DNA of 64,000 bases from assembly GCF_013282575.1 (NCBI RefSeq), contig NZ_JAAAYE010000007.1, forward strand, positions 62,001-126,000. Direction: 5' to 3'. Source of the DNA: Paraburkholderia sp. NMBU_R16 (GTDB taxonomy: Bacteria > Pseudomonadota > Gammaproteobacteria > Burkholderiales > Burkholderiaceae). The position numbers were made by a program, and so were the translations under genes. Each line of letters starts with the position of its first letter. Position 1 is the first letter of the stretch. Shown here in pieces: positions 39,335 to 48,362 of the stretch. The notes under the pieces were generated by a model that was not told where the DNA came from, searched no databases, and saw nothing but the letters and a program-made list of their open reading frames with translations.

Positions 39335-40108
39335 ATGCCAATTCCCGTTTCCCGCCGGCGCCGTCCCGCACATCGCGGCGGCGGCCCCGTCTGGCTGTTC
39401 GATCTCGATAACACGCTCCACAGCGCATCGCACGCGATCTTTCCGGCGATCAACGAGGGGATGACGCGCTACATCATCGACGCGCTCGGCATCGGGCGCG
39501 CTGAAGCCGATGAATTACGGCTCGCCTATGTGCGGCGCTACGGTGCAACGCTGCTCGGCCTGGCGCGACATCATCCGATCGATCCGCACGAATTCCTGCG
39601 CGTGGCGCACGCGATGCCCGAGCTGCGCCAGATGCTGCGCGCCGAGCGGGGGTTGGCGCGCCTGATCGACGCGCTGCCGGGCCGCAAGATCGTGCTGACC
39701 AACGCGCCGGAGGGCTACGCGCGGGCCGTGCTCAACGAACTCGGCATCGAGCGCCTGTTCGAGCGAATCATCGCGATCGAACATATGCGCCGGCGCGGTC
39801 AGTGGCACGCGAAACCCGATCTCGCGATGCTGCGCCACGTGTTGCGAGCCGCGCGCGTGCGGCTCGCCGAAGCCGTGCTCGTGGAAGATACGCGCTCCCA
39901 TTTGAAGCGCTACCGGCGCCTCGGCATCGGCACCGTATGGATCGTCGGGCACCTCGTCGCACCGGTGCGCGGCGAACGCGACGGACGCGGCGAGCGCCGC
40001 GCGGCACGAATGCCGGGTGCCGGACGCCCCCACTATATCGATAGCCGCATTCGTTCGCTAAAATCGCTCCGACGGGTCATCTCGCGGAGCTCCCATGCGC
40101 TCGACTGA
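39335..40108 (+). CDS. HAD-family pyrimidine 5'-nucleotidase
   Basis: 257 aa. HAD motif I is LFDLDNTLH (DxDxT), motif II KIVLTNAP, motif III in HAKPDLAM, motif IV VLVEDTRSHLK. This is the bacterial homologue of yeast Sdt1/Phm8 pyrimidine nucleotidase. ATG 39335 chosen; a TTG 15 nt earlier is possible. The last 14 bp overlap slmA, suggesting coupling. Confidence 0.87.
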   Translation: MPIPVSRRRRPAHRGGGPVWLFDLDNTLHSASHAIFPAINEGMTRYIIDALGIGRAEADELRLAYVRRYGATLLGLARHHPIDPHEFLRVAHAMPELRQMLRAERGLARLIDALPGRKIVLTNAPEGYARAVLNELGIERLFERIIAIEHMRRRGQWHAKPDLAMLRHVLRAARVRLAEAVLVEDTRSHLKRYRRLGIGTVWIVGHLVAPVRGERDGRGERRAARMPGAGRPHYIDSRIRSLKSLRRVISRSSHALD

Positions 40109-40778
40109 ACGGCAAGCAGCGATCCTCGATGGCGAGGCCGAAGGTGTAGCGAACCCCGCGGGGACCGGCAAAGCGCCGCGCATGAAACCGGGCGAGCGGC
40201 GCGTGCATATCCTGCAGACGCTCGCCACGATGCTCGAAGCCCCGAAAGGCGAGAAAATCACGACGGCGGCGCTCGCCGCCCGGCTCGGCGTCTCCGAGGC
40301 GGCGCTTTATCGGCAGTTCGCGAGCAAGGCCCAAATGTTCGAAGCGCTGATCGAGTTCATCGAAAGCACCTTTTTTGGGCTCATCAACCAGATCGCGGCC
40401 AAGGAGCCGAACGGCGTCCTGCAGGCGCGCGCAATCGGCGTCATGCTGCTGAACTTCGCGGCCAAAAATCCCGGGATGACACGGGTGCTGACGGGCGAGG
40501 CGCTCGTCGGCGAGCACGAACGCCTGAGCGCGCGCGTCACGCAGATGCTCGAACGCGTGGAGACCTCCGTGAAGCAGTGCCTGCGCGTCGCGCTCATGGA
40601 GGCGAACCAGGGCGCGCACGACGCGGCCGCACCGCTGCCGGCCGATTACGACCCCGCGCTCAGGGCCAGTCTGCTCGTCAGCTACGTACTCGGCCGCTGG
40701 CACCGCTATGCGCGAAGCGGCTTTGCGCGCGCGCCGGCCGAGCACGCCGAAGCCGAACTGCGGCTGATTCTCCAATAG
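40095..40778 (+). CDS. slmA: Nucleoid occlusion factor SlmA
   Basis: 227 aa TetR-family protein that blocks FtsZ ring assembly over the nucleoid. GERRVHILQTLATMLEAPKGEKITTAALAARLGVSEAALYRQFASK is the SlmA N-terminal HTH, and FGLINQIAAKEPNG and YVLGRWHRYARSGF are SlmA blocks. GGAG lies 6 nt before the ATG. It starts inside the end of the nucleotidase gene. The argB-nucleotidase-slmA order is common in this group. Confidence 0.95.
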   Translation: MRSTERQAAILDGEAEGVANPAGTGKAPRMKPGERRVHILQTLATMLEAPKGEKITTAALAARLGVSEAALYRQFASKAQMFEALIEFIESTFFGLINQIAAKEPNGVLQARAIGVMLLNFAAKNPGMTRVLTGEALVGEHERLSARVTQMLERVETSVKQCLRVALMEANQGAHDAAAPLPADYDPALRASLLVSYVLGRWHRYARSGFARAPAEHAEAELRLILQ

Positions 40779-40913
40779 CGCAAGCACTCGATTTCCGCTA
40801 TTCTTTGCCGTCTGCTTGCTGAATGCGGCCCCGGTCACGGGGTACCGTGTCGGGTGGCTCGAGGGTTCGAGCTCAAGCTGCGCGCCGATTTGTCGACTCG
40901 ATTGCGGGCGCGC

Positions 40914-40943
40914 GAATCCCTCGAAATGGGATTCACTATAAAT
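40914..40943 (+). promoter_or_regulatory. Inverted repeat and -10 element upstream of metX
   Basis: gaatccc (40914-40920) / gggattc (40928-40934), perfect 7-bp arms around a 7-nt spacer, directly precedes TATAAAT (40937-40943), a good -10 box about 85 bp before metX. The dyad overlaps the -35 position and is a candidate repressor/activator site for metXW. No consensus SAM-II riboswitch was recognised, although GGCTAAAG follows. Confidence 0.45.
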
Positions 40944-41027
40944 GCGGCTAAAGAGGTCGTCAGCCGCGCCCGCCTTGCCCCGCGCATCGCCGACACCATT
41001 TAGCCGCCCTGTCATGAGGCGGAATGA

Positions 41028-42185
41028 ATGGAATCGATCGGTATCGTCACGCCACAACGTATGCAGTTCAATGAGCCGCTCGCGCTGCAAAACGGCAGCA
41101 CGCTCGCAGGCTACGATCTCATGGTCGAAACGTATGGCACGCTCAACGCCGCGCGCTCGAACGCGGTGCTAGTCTGCCATGCGCTCAATGCCTCGCATCA
41201 CGTCGCAGGCTTCTATGCGGATCAACCCAAGAACATCGGCTGGTGGGACAACCTCGTCGGCCCCGGCAAGCCGCTCGATACGAACCGGTTCTTCGTCATC
41301 GGCGTGAACAACCTGGGCTCGTGCTTCGGCTCGACGGGGCCGATGAGCATCGATCCGGCGACCGGACGCCCGTACGGCGCGAGTTTTCCCGTCGTGACCG
41401 TCGAGGACTGGGTCAACGCGCAGGCGCGCGTGGCCGATGCGTTCGGCATCGAGCGTTTCGCCGCCGTCATGGGCGGCAGCCTCGGCGGCATGCAGGCACT
41501 CGCCTGGAGCACGATGTACCCGGAGCGCGTCGCGCACTGCATAGACATCGCTTCGACGCCGAAGCTTTCGGCACAGAACATCGCGTTCAACGAAGTGGCG
41601 CGCTCGGCGATCCTGTCCGATCCGGATTTTCACGGCGGCGACTACTACGCTCACGGCGTCAAACCGAGGCGAGGCCTGCGGGTCGCCCGCATGATCGGGC
41701 ATATCACCTACCTGTCCGATGACGACATGGCGACGAAGTTCGGCCGTGCGCTGCGGCGGGAGAACGCCGAGAACGGAGCCGCGGGCGCCGCCTACAACTT
41801 CAACTTCGATGTCGAATTCGAAGTGGAGTCGTATCTGCGCTATCAGGGCGACAAGTTCGCCGATTACTTCGATGCGAACACCTACTTGCTCATTACGCGC
41901 GCGCTCGATTATTTCGATCCCGCCCGCGCTTTCGGCGGCGATCTGACGGCCGCGCTCGCCGCGACGCGCGCGAAATACCTCGTCGTCAGCTTCACCACCG
42001 ACTGGCGCTTCGCGCCGGCGCGCTCGCGCGAGATCGTCAAGGCGCTGCTCGATCACAAGCGGCAAGTCACTTACGCGGAAATCGATGCGCCGCATGGTCA
42101 CGACGCGTTTCTGCTCGACGACGCGCGCTATCACAATCTGCTACGCGCCTATTACGCGCGCATTGCCGAGGAGGTCGGCGCATGA
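41028..42185 (+). CDS. metX: Homoserine O-acyltransferase MetX
   Basis: 385 aa alpha/beta hydrolase that acylates homoserine for methionine synthesis. Catalytic triad visible: Ser151 ([12 protein letters not shown]), Asp325 (FTTDWRF), His358 (APHGHDAF). In beta-proteobacteria MetX enzymes paired with MetW usually use succinyl-CoA; donor specificity here is inferred. ATG preceded by GAGGCGGAATGA. Stop overlaps metW start by 4 bp (ATGA). Confidence 0.96.
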   Translation: MESIGIVTPQRMQFNEPLALQNGSTLAGYDLMVETYGTLNAARSNAVLVCHALNASHHVAGFYADQPKNIGWWDNLVGPGKPLDTNRFFVIGVNNLGSCFGSTGPMSIDPATGRPYGASFPVVTVEDWVNAQARVADAFGIERFAAVMGGSLGGMQALAWSTMYPERVAHCIDIASTPKLSAQNIAFNEVARSAILSDPDFHGGDYYAHGVKPRRGLRVARMIGHITYLSDDDMATKFGRALRRENAENGAAGAAYNFNFDVEFEVESYLRYQGDKFADYFDANTYLLITRALDYFDPARAFGGDLTAALAATRAKYLVVSFTTDWRFAPARSREIVKALLDHKRQVTYAEIDAPHGHDAFLLDDARYHNLLRAYYARIAEEVGA

Positions 42186-42814
42186 ACCAGTCCGCTATCG
42201 ATTCGCTCGCCACACGCGCCGATTTTCGCGCCATCGCGCGCTGGGTCGAGCCCCGCTCGACCGTGCTCGACCTAGGCTGCGCGGACGGCACGCTGCTCGC
42301 ACTGCTCACCGAGGAGCTCGAGGTGCGCGGCTACGGCATCGAGATCAACGACGCGGGCGTGCTCGCATGCGTCAAACACGGCGTGAACGTCATTCAGCAG
42401 AATCTCGAAGATGGCCTGCGACTCTTCGAAGACGACAGCTTCGACTTCGCAATCCTCTCGCAAACGCTGCAGACGATCCATCAAACGGCCGCGATCCTGC
42501 GCGAAACGGTTCGCGTCGGCAAGGAATGCATCGTCTCCTTTCCGAATTTCGGTTACTGGCCGCACCGCCTCTCGGTGCTGCGCGGACGCATGCCCGTTTC
42601 GCGTTCGCTGCCTTATCAATGGCACAACACGCCCAACGTTCGCGTACTGACGATCGAGGATTTCGAAGCGCTCGCCCCCGAAGTCGGGATCGAGATCCTC
42701 GATCGCGTCGTCCTGCATGAAGGCCGGACGGTGCGCTGGGGCCGAAACTGGCGTGGTAGTCTTGCGGTCTATCGCGTGAAGCGCGCCGCGCCGGGTGTTC
42801 CGTCCCCGGGCTGA
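42182..42814 (+). CDS. metW: MetW methyltransferase-like methionine biosynthesis protein
   Basis: 210 aa. Rossmann fold with SAM-site [18 protein letters not shown] and the MetW blocks [29 protein letters not shown] and [11 protein letters not shown]. Needed with MetX for homoserine acylation in several proteobacteria. Coupled to metX by a 4-bp overlap. Confidence 0.96.
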   Translation: MNQSAIDSLATRADFRAIARWVEPRSTVLDLGCADGTLLALLTEELEVRGYGIEINDAGVLACVKHGVNVIQQNLEDGLRLFEDDSFDFAILSQTLQTIHQTAAILRETVRVGKECIVSFPNFGYWPHRLSVLRGRMPVSRSLPYQWHNTPNVRVLTIEDFEALAPEVGIEILDRVVLHEGRTVRWGRNWRGSLAVYRVKRAAPGVPSPG

Positions 42815-42933
42815 CGCAGCACCATCCCAAGAGGCCGCCTATCAAACGAGATATTCCGAACCCGCCGCACGAGCACGCCCCGCTGGGCGCTCACGAGGAC
42901 CATCCCGGCTGGCGGGCATTCCTGAACCGGCAC

Positions 42934-44139
42934 ATGCTGATCTGCGTCTTTCTCGGCTTCACGTCGGGATTGCCGCTTTTTACGCTCGTCTATCTCGTGC
43001 AAGCCTGGCTGCGTTCCGAAGGCGTCAATCTCAAGGAAATCGGCCTGTTCGCACTGATCCAGTTCCCCTATACCTGGAAGTTCGTCTGGGCGCCGTTGAT
43101 GGACCGGTACGTCCCACGGCTGCCGGGCTGGCGTCCGGGGCGCCGTCGTGGCTGGATGCTCGCCACGCAGTTGCTCGTCGCGGGCGCGATCGCGGCGCTC
43201 GGGTTCGTGTCGCCGCGCGAGGAGATCTGGACAGTCGCGGCACTGACGGCGCTCGTCGCATTTTTCGGTGCGAGCCAGGACATCGTCATCGATGCCTATC
43301 GCCGCGAGTTGCTCGCCGATACCGAGCAGGGGCTGGGCAACGCGATACATGTGAACGCCTACAAGGTCGCGGCGCTCATTCCGGGCTCGCTTTCGCTGAT
43401 CCTTTCCGATCACCTGCCGTGGACCGTCGTGTTCGCTGCCACCGCCGCATTCATGCTGCCCGGTATCGTCCTGACGCTCGTGGTGAGGGAGCCGCAGGTC
43501 AGCGGTCAGCCGCCGAAAAACCTGCGCGCCGCTATCGTGGAGCCGTTCACCGAGTTCATTTCGCGCGACGGCTGGAGCGCAGCACTTTTGATCCTCGCGT
43601 TCATCTTCCTCTACAAGCTCGGGGATGTGATGGCGACCACGCTGTCCACCTCGTTCTTTCTCGACATCGGCTTCGACAAGACCGCGATCGGGGTGATCGC
43701 CAAAACGACGGCGTTCTGGGCAAGCCTCGCCGGCGGCATCATCGGTGGCGCCTGGCTCGTGAAAGTCGGCATCGCCCGTGGGCTTTGGGTGTTCGGCGTG
43801 GTGCAGATCGTCTCCACGCTGGGTTTCGCCTGGCTGGCCAAGATCGGACCGTCGCCCGCGGCACTCGCACTCATCTACGGCTTCGAAACATTTGCCACGG
43901 GTTTGACGCTGGCAGCCTTCACAGCCTATATCGCCAGCACCACCGATCCGCGCTACACCGCGACACAGTTCGCGCTGTTCACGAGCCTCGCTTCCGTTCC
44001 GCGAACGCTTGCCTCGGCGGCGAGCGGTTACATCGTTACGGAAATCGGCTGGTTCGACTATTTCTTTCTCTGTGCCTTGCTTGCGGTACCCGGCATGCTG
44101 CTATTGCCGAAAGTTGCCCCATGGAGTTCGCGCGCATGA
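42934..44139 (+). CDS. ampG: AmpG-family MFS permease (start uncertain)
   Basis: At least 401 aa, about 12 membrane helices. MLICVFLGFTSGLPLFTLVYLVQAWLR, ALIQFPYTWKFVWAPLMDRY and ASQDIVIDAYRRE are AmpG blocks; the family imports anhydromuropeptides for wall recycling. ATG 42934 is the only standard start, but it begins inside the first conserved helix and has no RBS. The frame stays open back to a stop at 42778-42780. AAGAGG lies just before an ATC at 42841, which would add IKRDIPNPPHEHAPLG and more. True initiation may be at this ATC. Stop overlaps the next gene by ATGA. Confidence 0.88.
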   Translation: MLICVFLGFTSGLPLFTLVYLVQAWLRSEGVNLKEIGLFALIQFPYTWKFVWAPLMDRYVPRLPGWRPGRRRGWMLATQLLVAGAIAALGFVSPREEIWTVAALTALVAFFGASQDIVIDAYRRELLADTEQGLGNAIHVNAYKVAALIPGSLSLILSDHLPWTVVFAATAAFMLPGIVLTLVVREPQVSGQPPKNLRAAIVEPFTEFISRDGWSAALLILAFIFLYKLGDVMATTLSTSFFLDIGFDKTAIGVIAKTTAFWASLAGGIIGGAWLVKVGIARGLWVFGVVQIVSTLGFAWLAKIGPSPAALALIYGFETFATGLTLAAFTAYIASTTDPRYTATQFALFTSLASVPRTLASAASGYIVTEIGWFDYFFLCALLAVPGMLLLPKVAPWSSRA

Positions 44140-45143
44140 AGCGAGGGGCCACCTCGTGCCGTTCCCGCCATCGCACGGTGCGGCCCCTCGTGCGAATACC
44201 CGCGCTGGCATCGGCTGCCCTCGTGTTGCTGGCGGCACAGCCGTTGCTGGCCGCCAGTGCCGGCACCAGTTCGGCGGCGATTCCGGCCTCGGCACCCGCC
44301 CCGGCATCGAGCGCACTCGCGCCTAATGCGACCGTGCATTTCGGCAGCGGCCCGACGTTCCGCAGCCTCATTCCGTCGCCGCTCCTCGAAGCACAGTCGG
44401 CCGTCGAGTACACGCAGTTGATCGAGCGGGCTCGCGGCGAGGGCCGCCTGCTGCCGGCGAGCGACCCGCGCGTCGAGCGCGTGCACTCGATCCTTATGCG
44501 CGTGGCGCCTTACGGCGATAAATGGAGCGAGCGCATCAAGGATTGGCGATGGGAAGTCAACGTCGTACGCTCGCGCGAGATCGGCATGTTTTGCCTGCCG
44601 GGCGGCAAGCTCGTCGTCTATAGCGGCCTGCTCGATCGCCTGCGCCTCAAGGACGACGAACTCGGTGTGCTGTTCGGCCACATGATCGCCCATGCGCTGC
44701 GTGAGCAGGTGCGCGACCGGCTCAGCGCTCAACAGGCGGCACCGTTCGGTACCGATCCGCTGCCGCAGTTGTTCGGCGTGACCGAGTTCGACGGCTCACA
44801 GCCCCAGGCGCCGGGCCTTGGCAGCCCGATTCTGGCCATGCGCTACGATGCGACCGACGAAACGGAGGCCGACGTGATCGGCGCCGATATCGCGGCGCGC
44901 GCCGGCTTCGATCCCCGCGCGGCGGTGCCGCTTTGGGACAAGCTGGCCGACGCGACACGCGGCGACCGTGGCACCGGCTTCATTCATATCCACCCTTACA
45001 GCGAAGCGCGCAGGCTCGATATCATCAAGCGCCTGCCCGACATGCTCGCGCAGTACGCGAAAGCGCGCGGCGTCGAACCCGATCGGCTGCCCGACTATCC
45101 CGGCGTCAAATCGCCGAAGGCGCGGCCTACGCGCAATCGTTGA
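44136..45143 (+). CDS. M48-like peptidase with degenerate active site
   Basis: 335 aa with a signal peptide or N-terminal anchor (about 15-42) and an Ala/Pro-rich linker to residue 60. The M48 domain (about 85-310) keeps the zinc ligands His182 and His186 and the downstream ETEAD (Glu242), but the catalytic Glu of HExxH is Met183 (GHMIAHALREQ). MFCLPGGKLVVYSGLLDRL is typical of M48 proteins such as BepA/LoiP. Probably a periplasmic protein that binds zinc or partners without proteolysis. ATG 44136 has GGAG 9 nt upstream and overlaps the ampG stop. Confidence 0.85.
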   Translation: MKRGATSCRSRHRTVRPLVRIPALASAALVLLAAQPLLAASAGTSSAAIPASAPAPASSALAPNATVHFGSGPTFRSLIPSPLLEAQSAVEYTQLIERARGEGRLLPASDPRVERVHSILMRVAPYGDKWSERIKDWRWEVNVVRSREIGMFCLPGGKLVVYSGLLDRLRLKDDELGVLFGHMIAHALREQVRDRLSAQQAAPFGTDPLPQLFGVTEFDGSQPQAPGLGSPILAMRYDATDETEADVIGADIAARAGFDPRAAVPLWDKLADATRGDRGTGFIHIHPYSEARRLDIIKRLPDMLAQYAKARGVEPDRLPDYPGVKSPKARPTRNR

Positions 45144-45169
45144 TCTCTGCGAGCCCCCAGACGCCGCGA

Positions 45170-45943
45170 TCAGCCCCAGTGATCGTAATCGACGGTCAGC
45201 GGCGCGTGATCGCTGAACTTGATGTCGCGGAAAATGGAGGTCCGTTTGGCCTTCTCGGCAATACCGGGTGTCGCGATCTGATAATCGATCCGCCACCCGA
45301 CGTTCTTGGCGTAGGCTTGGCCCCGGTTGCTCCACCACGTGTACTGCTCGGGGCGCGGATCGAGCGTGCGAAAGACATCGACATAGCCGACTTCGTCGAA
45401 AAGCCTCGTGAGCCATGCTCGCTCCTCGGGCAGGCAACCGGAGTTCTTTTGGTTGCTCTTCCAGTTCTTGATGTCGATTTCCTTGTGGACGATATTGACG
45501 TCCCCGCAGAGAATGACCTCGCGCGATTCGCGCAGCTTGGCCAGATGCGGCATGAATTCGTCCATGAAGCGGTACTTGGCCTGCTGGCGCTCCTCGCCGC
45601 TCGAACCGGACGGCACATACACCGAAACGATCGACAGTTCGCCGAAACGCGCTTCGACATAACGACCTTCCGGATCGAATTCCGCGCTGCCGAACCCGAT
45701 GATGACATCGTCGGGCTGGCGCCGCGTGTAAAGGCCCGCGCCGCTATAGCCCTTTTTGACGGCGTGCTGGAAATAGCCCGTGAAATCGTGCGGCGCAAGG
45801 AACTCGGGCGTCATGTCCTCCTGCGAACATTTGACTTCCTGCACGCAGAGAACATCGGCCTCCTGTTCGCCGAACCATTCGAAGAAGCCTTTTTTCGCGG
45901 CAGACCGAATGCCGTTGAGGTTGGCGGTAATCACGCGCAGCAT
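45170..45943 (-). CDS. xthA: Exodeoxyribonuclease III
   Basis: 257 aa. AP endonuclease/3'-5' exonuclease for base excision repair. MLRVITANLNGIRSAAKKG, CVQEVKC (metal Glu), GYSGAGLYTRR, LCGDVNIVHKEID (Asp/Asn pair) and FSDHAPLTVDYD (catalytic Asp-His) are all in place. AAAGGA lies 7 nt before the ATG at 45943. Convergent with the M48-like gene. Confidence 0.95.
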   Translation of the reverse strand: MLRVITANLNGIRSAAKKGFFEWFGEQEADVLCVQEVKCSQEDMTPEFLAPHDFTGYFQHAVKKGYSGAGLYTRRQPDDVIIGFGSAEFDPEGRYVEARFGELSIVSVYVPSGSSGEERQQAKYRFMDEFMPHLAKLRESREVILCGDVNIVHKEIDIKNWKSNQKNSGCLPEERAWLTRLFDEVGYVDVFRTLDPRPEQYTWWSNRGQAYAKNVGWRIDYQIATPGIAEKAKRTSIFRDIKFSDHAPLTVDYDHWG

Positions 45944-46011
45944 GCTCGTTTCCTTTCGTTGTTCGTTGTTCGTCGATTCGACTGCGGCCGCCCCCGATAC
46001 CGACACAGGCG

Positions 46012-46851
46012 TCACACGACGGTCACGCCGGTCAGGGAAGCCTTGGCGGGCGGATACTCGAGCGAAAGACTTTCGAATACGCGCAGCAGCAATGCCGCCA
46101 CCATCACGTTCCGATGCGATTTCGAGTCCGCCGGCACCACGTACCAAGGGGCGTAGTCGGTCGATGTGGCCGCCAACGTATCGCGGTAAGCCTTCTGGTA
46201 GTCATCCCATTGCTTGCGCGCATCCAGATCCGACAGATCGAATTTCCAATGTTTGGTCGGGTCGTCGATGCGCGCCTGCAGACGGCCGCGCTGCTCTTCC
46301 TTCGAGATGTGCAGGAAACACTTGAGAATCGCCGTCCCGGAATCCGCAAGGAGCGCTTCGAAATGACGGATATGGCACGCACGGGCTGTGAATGCCTCGT
46401 CGTTCAGTTGTCCCTGCACACGCGGGACGAGCAGATCCTCGTAATGGCTCCGATTGAAAATCGTCAGCTCGCCCGCCGCGGGCGCGTGGACATGCACGCG
46501 CCAAAGAAAGTCATGTGCGGCTTCGTCGAGTGTCGGCGCGCGGAACTGCACGATGCGCAGGCCCAGCGGGTCGACCTCGTGAAATACCGCGCGAATCGTG
46601 CCGTCCTTGCCGCTCGTATCCATGCCCTGCAAGATCAGCAGGACACGCTCGCGGCGTTGCGCGTGCAAGCGCTCCTGCATTTCGTCGAGTTGGACGGCGA
46701 GCGCCGCCAGCCGCTCGCGATCGGCCTGCTTCGTGCGGGCCGAGAACGGCTTGTCGGCCGGATCGAAGTCTGTCAGATCGAAGGCGTCGCTCTTGTTGCC
46801 GCTGTCGAAGAACGGGACTCGGAAGTCGTCCAAATGCGCTCGTTTTACCAT
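46012..46851 (-). CDS. Polyphosphate kinase 2 family protein
   Basis: 279 aa. Walker A ILQGMDTSGKDGTIRAVF and the lid/Walker B NRSHYEDLLVPRV define PPK2. Single-domain length suggests class I or III (phosphorylating ADP or AMP with polyphosphate). The DPLGLRIVQFRAPT block favours the PPK2 nucleoside-diphosphate group; exact class uncertain. ATG 46851 or GTG 46863; neither has a well-placed RBS. Confidence 0.92.
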   Translation of the reverse strand: MVKRAHLDDFRVPFFDSGNKSDAFDLTDFDPADKPFSARTKQADRERLAALAVQLDEMQERLHAQRRERVLLILQGMDTSGKDGTIRAVFHEVDPLGLRIVQFRAPTLDEAAHDFLWRVHVHAPAAGELTIFNRSHYEDLLVPRVQGQLNDEAFTARACHIRHFEALLADSGTAILKCFLHISKEEQRGRLQARIDDPTKHWKFDLSDLDARKQWDDYQKAYRDTLAATSTDYAPWYVVPADSKSHRNVMVAALLLRVFESLSLEYPPAKASLTGVTVV

Positions 46852-46890
46852 GACTTCATTCACGCCTTTCGAAGCCGCTGCCGTGCCGCA

Positions 46891-48360
46891 TCATGAGAGC
46901 TTCTTCTTCAGTAGCTCGTTGACCTGCTGCGGATTGGCCTTTCCTTTCGTAGCCTTCATCGCCTGCCCAATCAGCGCGTTGAACGCCTTTTCCTTGCCGG
47001 CCCGGTACTCCTCGACCGATTTCGGATTGGCCGCCAGCACGTCATCGATGATCGCTTCGAGTGCGCCCGTATCGGAGATCTGCTTCAGGCCCTTGGCTTC
47101 GATGATGCGATCCGCCGCAGCGTCGTCGGTCGCCTTCTCGTCCCAAATCGCGAGGAAGATCTCCTTGGCGATCTTGTTCGATATGGTGCCGTCGGCGATC
47201 CGTTGCAGCACGAGCGCCAACTGCGCCGCGGACACCGGGCACGCGCCGATCTCGAGACCATCGCGATTCAGTTGCGACGAGACCTCGCCCATCAGCCAGT
47301 TCGCGGCCGTTTTCGCCTGCGAGGCGCCGAGCTTCGCCACGACAGCCTCGAAGTAGGCCGCCATTGCCTTGCTCGATGTCAGCACCGCTGCATCGTAGGG
47401 CGTCAACCCGTATTGCTGCACGAACCGTTCCTGCATCGCGGCCGGCAATTCGGGCATCTCGAGCTTCACGCGCTCGATCCATCCCGCATCGATCACGAGC
47501 GGCATCAGGTCCGGGTCGGGGAAATAGCGATAGTCGTGCGCGTCTTCCTTGCTGCGCATCGAGCGCGTCTCGCGCTTGTCCGGATCGTAAAGACGCGTTT
47601 CCTGAACCACGGTGCCGCCGTCCTCGATCAGCTCGATCTGCCGGCGCACCTCGTATTGAATCGCCTCTTCGAGAAAACGGAACGAATTGAGATTCTTGAT
47701 CTCGGCGCGGGTACCGAATTGCTCTTGGCCTACGGGGCGCACAGAAACGTTGGCGTCGCAGCGGAACGAGCCTTCCTGCATGTTGCCGTCGCAAATGCCC
47801 AGCCAGACGACGAGCGCGTGGAGCGACTTCGCGTAAGCGACGGCCTCCGCCGCGCTGCGCATGTCGGGCTCCGTCACGATCTCGAGCAGCGGCGTGCCGG
47901 CACGGTTCAGATCGATACCCGTCATGCCGGCGAAATCCTCGTGCAACGATTTGCCGGCATCTTCCTCGAGGTGAGCGCGCGTCAAATGGATCGTCTTTTC
48001 ATATGCGGCGGTGCCCGTCTTCTCGTTGGCCGGAACCTGGATCGTGATCGCGCCACCCTGCACGACGGGGATTTCGTACTGGCTGATCTGGTAGCCCTTG
48101 GGCAGATCGGGGTAGAAGTAGTTCTTGCGCGCAAAAATGCTGCGCGGCGCGACCGTCGCGCCGACGGCGAGTCCCAGACGAATCGCCCGCTCGACCGCTC
48201 CCTTGTTCATGACCGGCAACACGCCGGGCAGCGCCAGATCGACGGCGCATGCCTGCGTGTTGGGCTCCGCGCCGAAGCGCGTAGAGGCGCCCGAAAAGAT
48301 CTTCGAGGCTGTCGAGAGCTGCGCGTGCGTCTCGATGCCGATTACGACTTCCCACTGCAT
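46891..48360 (-). CDS. gatB: Asp-tRNA(Asn)/Glu-tRNA(Gln) amidotransferase subunit B
   Basis: 489 aa. Kinase-like subunit that activates misacylated t[18 protein letters not shown], the [18 protein letters not shown] block, and [12 protein letters not shown] are GatB signatures; the C-terminal YqeY-type tail domain ends LLKKKLS. ATG 48360 has GGAGG 7 nt upstream; another ATG at 48366 overlaps the gatA stop (ATGA). Last gene of gatCAB. Confidence 0.97.
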   Translation of the reverse strand: MQWEVVIGIETHAQLSTASKIFSGASTRFGAEPNTQACAVDLALPGVLPVMNKGAVERAIRLGLAVGATVAPRSIFARKNYFYPDLPKGYQISQYEIPVVQGGAITIQVPANEKTGTAAYEKTIHLTRAHLEEDAGKSLHEDFAGMTGIDLNRAGTPLLEIVTEPDMRSAAEAVAYAKSLHALVVWLGICDGNMQEGSFRCDANVSVRPVGQEQFGTRAEIKNLNSFRFLEEAIQYEVRRQIELIEDGGTVVQETRLYDPDKRETRSMRSKEDAHDYRYFPDPDLMPLVIDAGWIERVKLEMPELPAAMQERFVQQYGLTPYDAAVLTSSKAMAAYFEAVVAKLGASQAKTAANWLMGEVSSQLNRDGLEIGACPVSAAQLALVLQRIADGTISNKIAKEIFLAIWDEKATDDAAADRIIEAKGLKQISDTGALEAIIDDVLAANPKSVEEYRAGKEKAFNALIGQAMKATKGKANPQQVNELLKKKLS

Positions 48361-48362
48361 GG

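Noticed and set aside
40860-41027. SAM-II riboswitch upstream of metX
   Set aside because: GGCTAAAG is present but the rest of the SAM-II consensus and pseudoknot could not be drawn.
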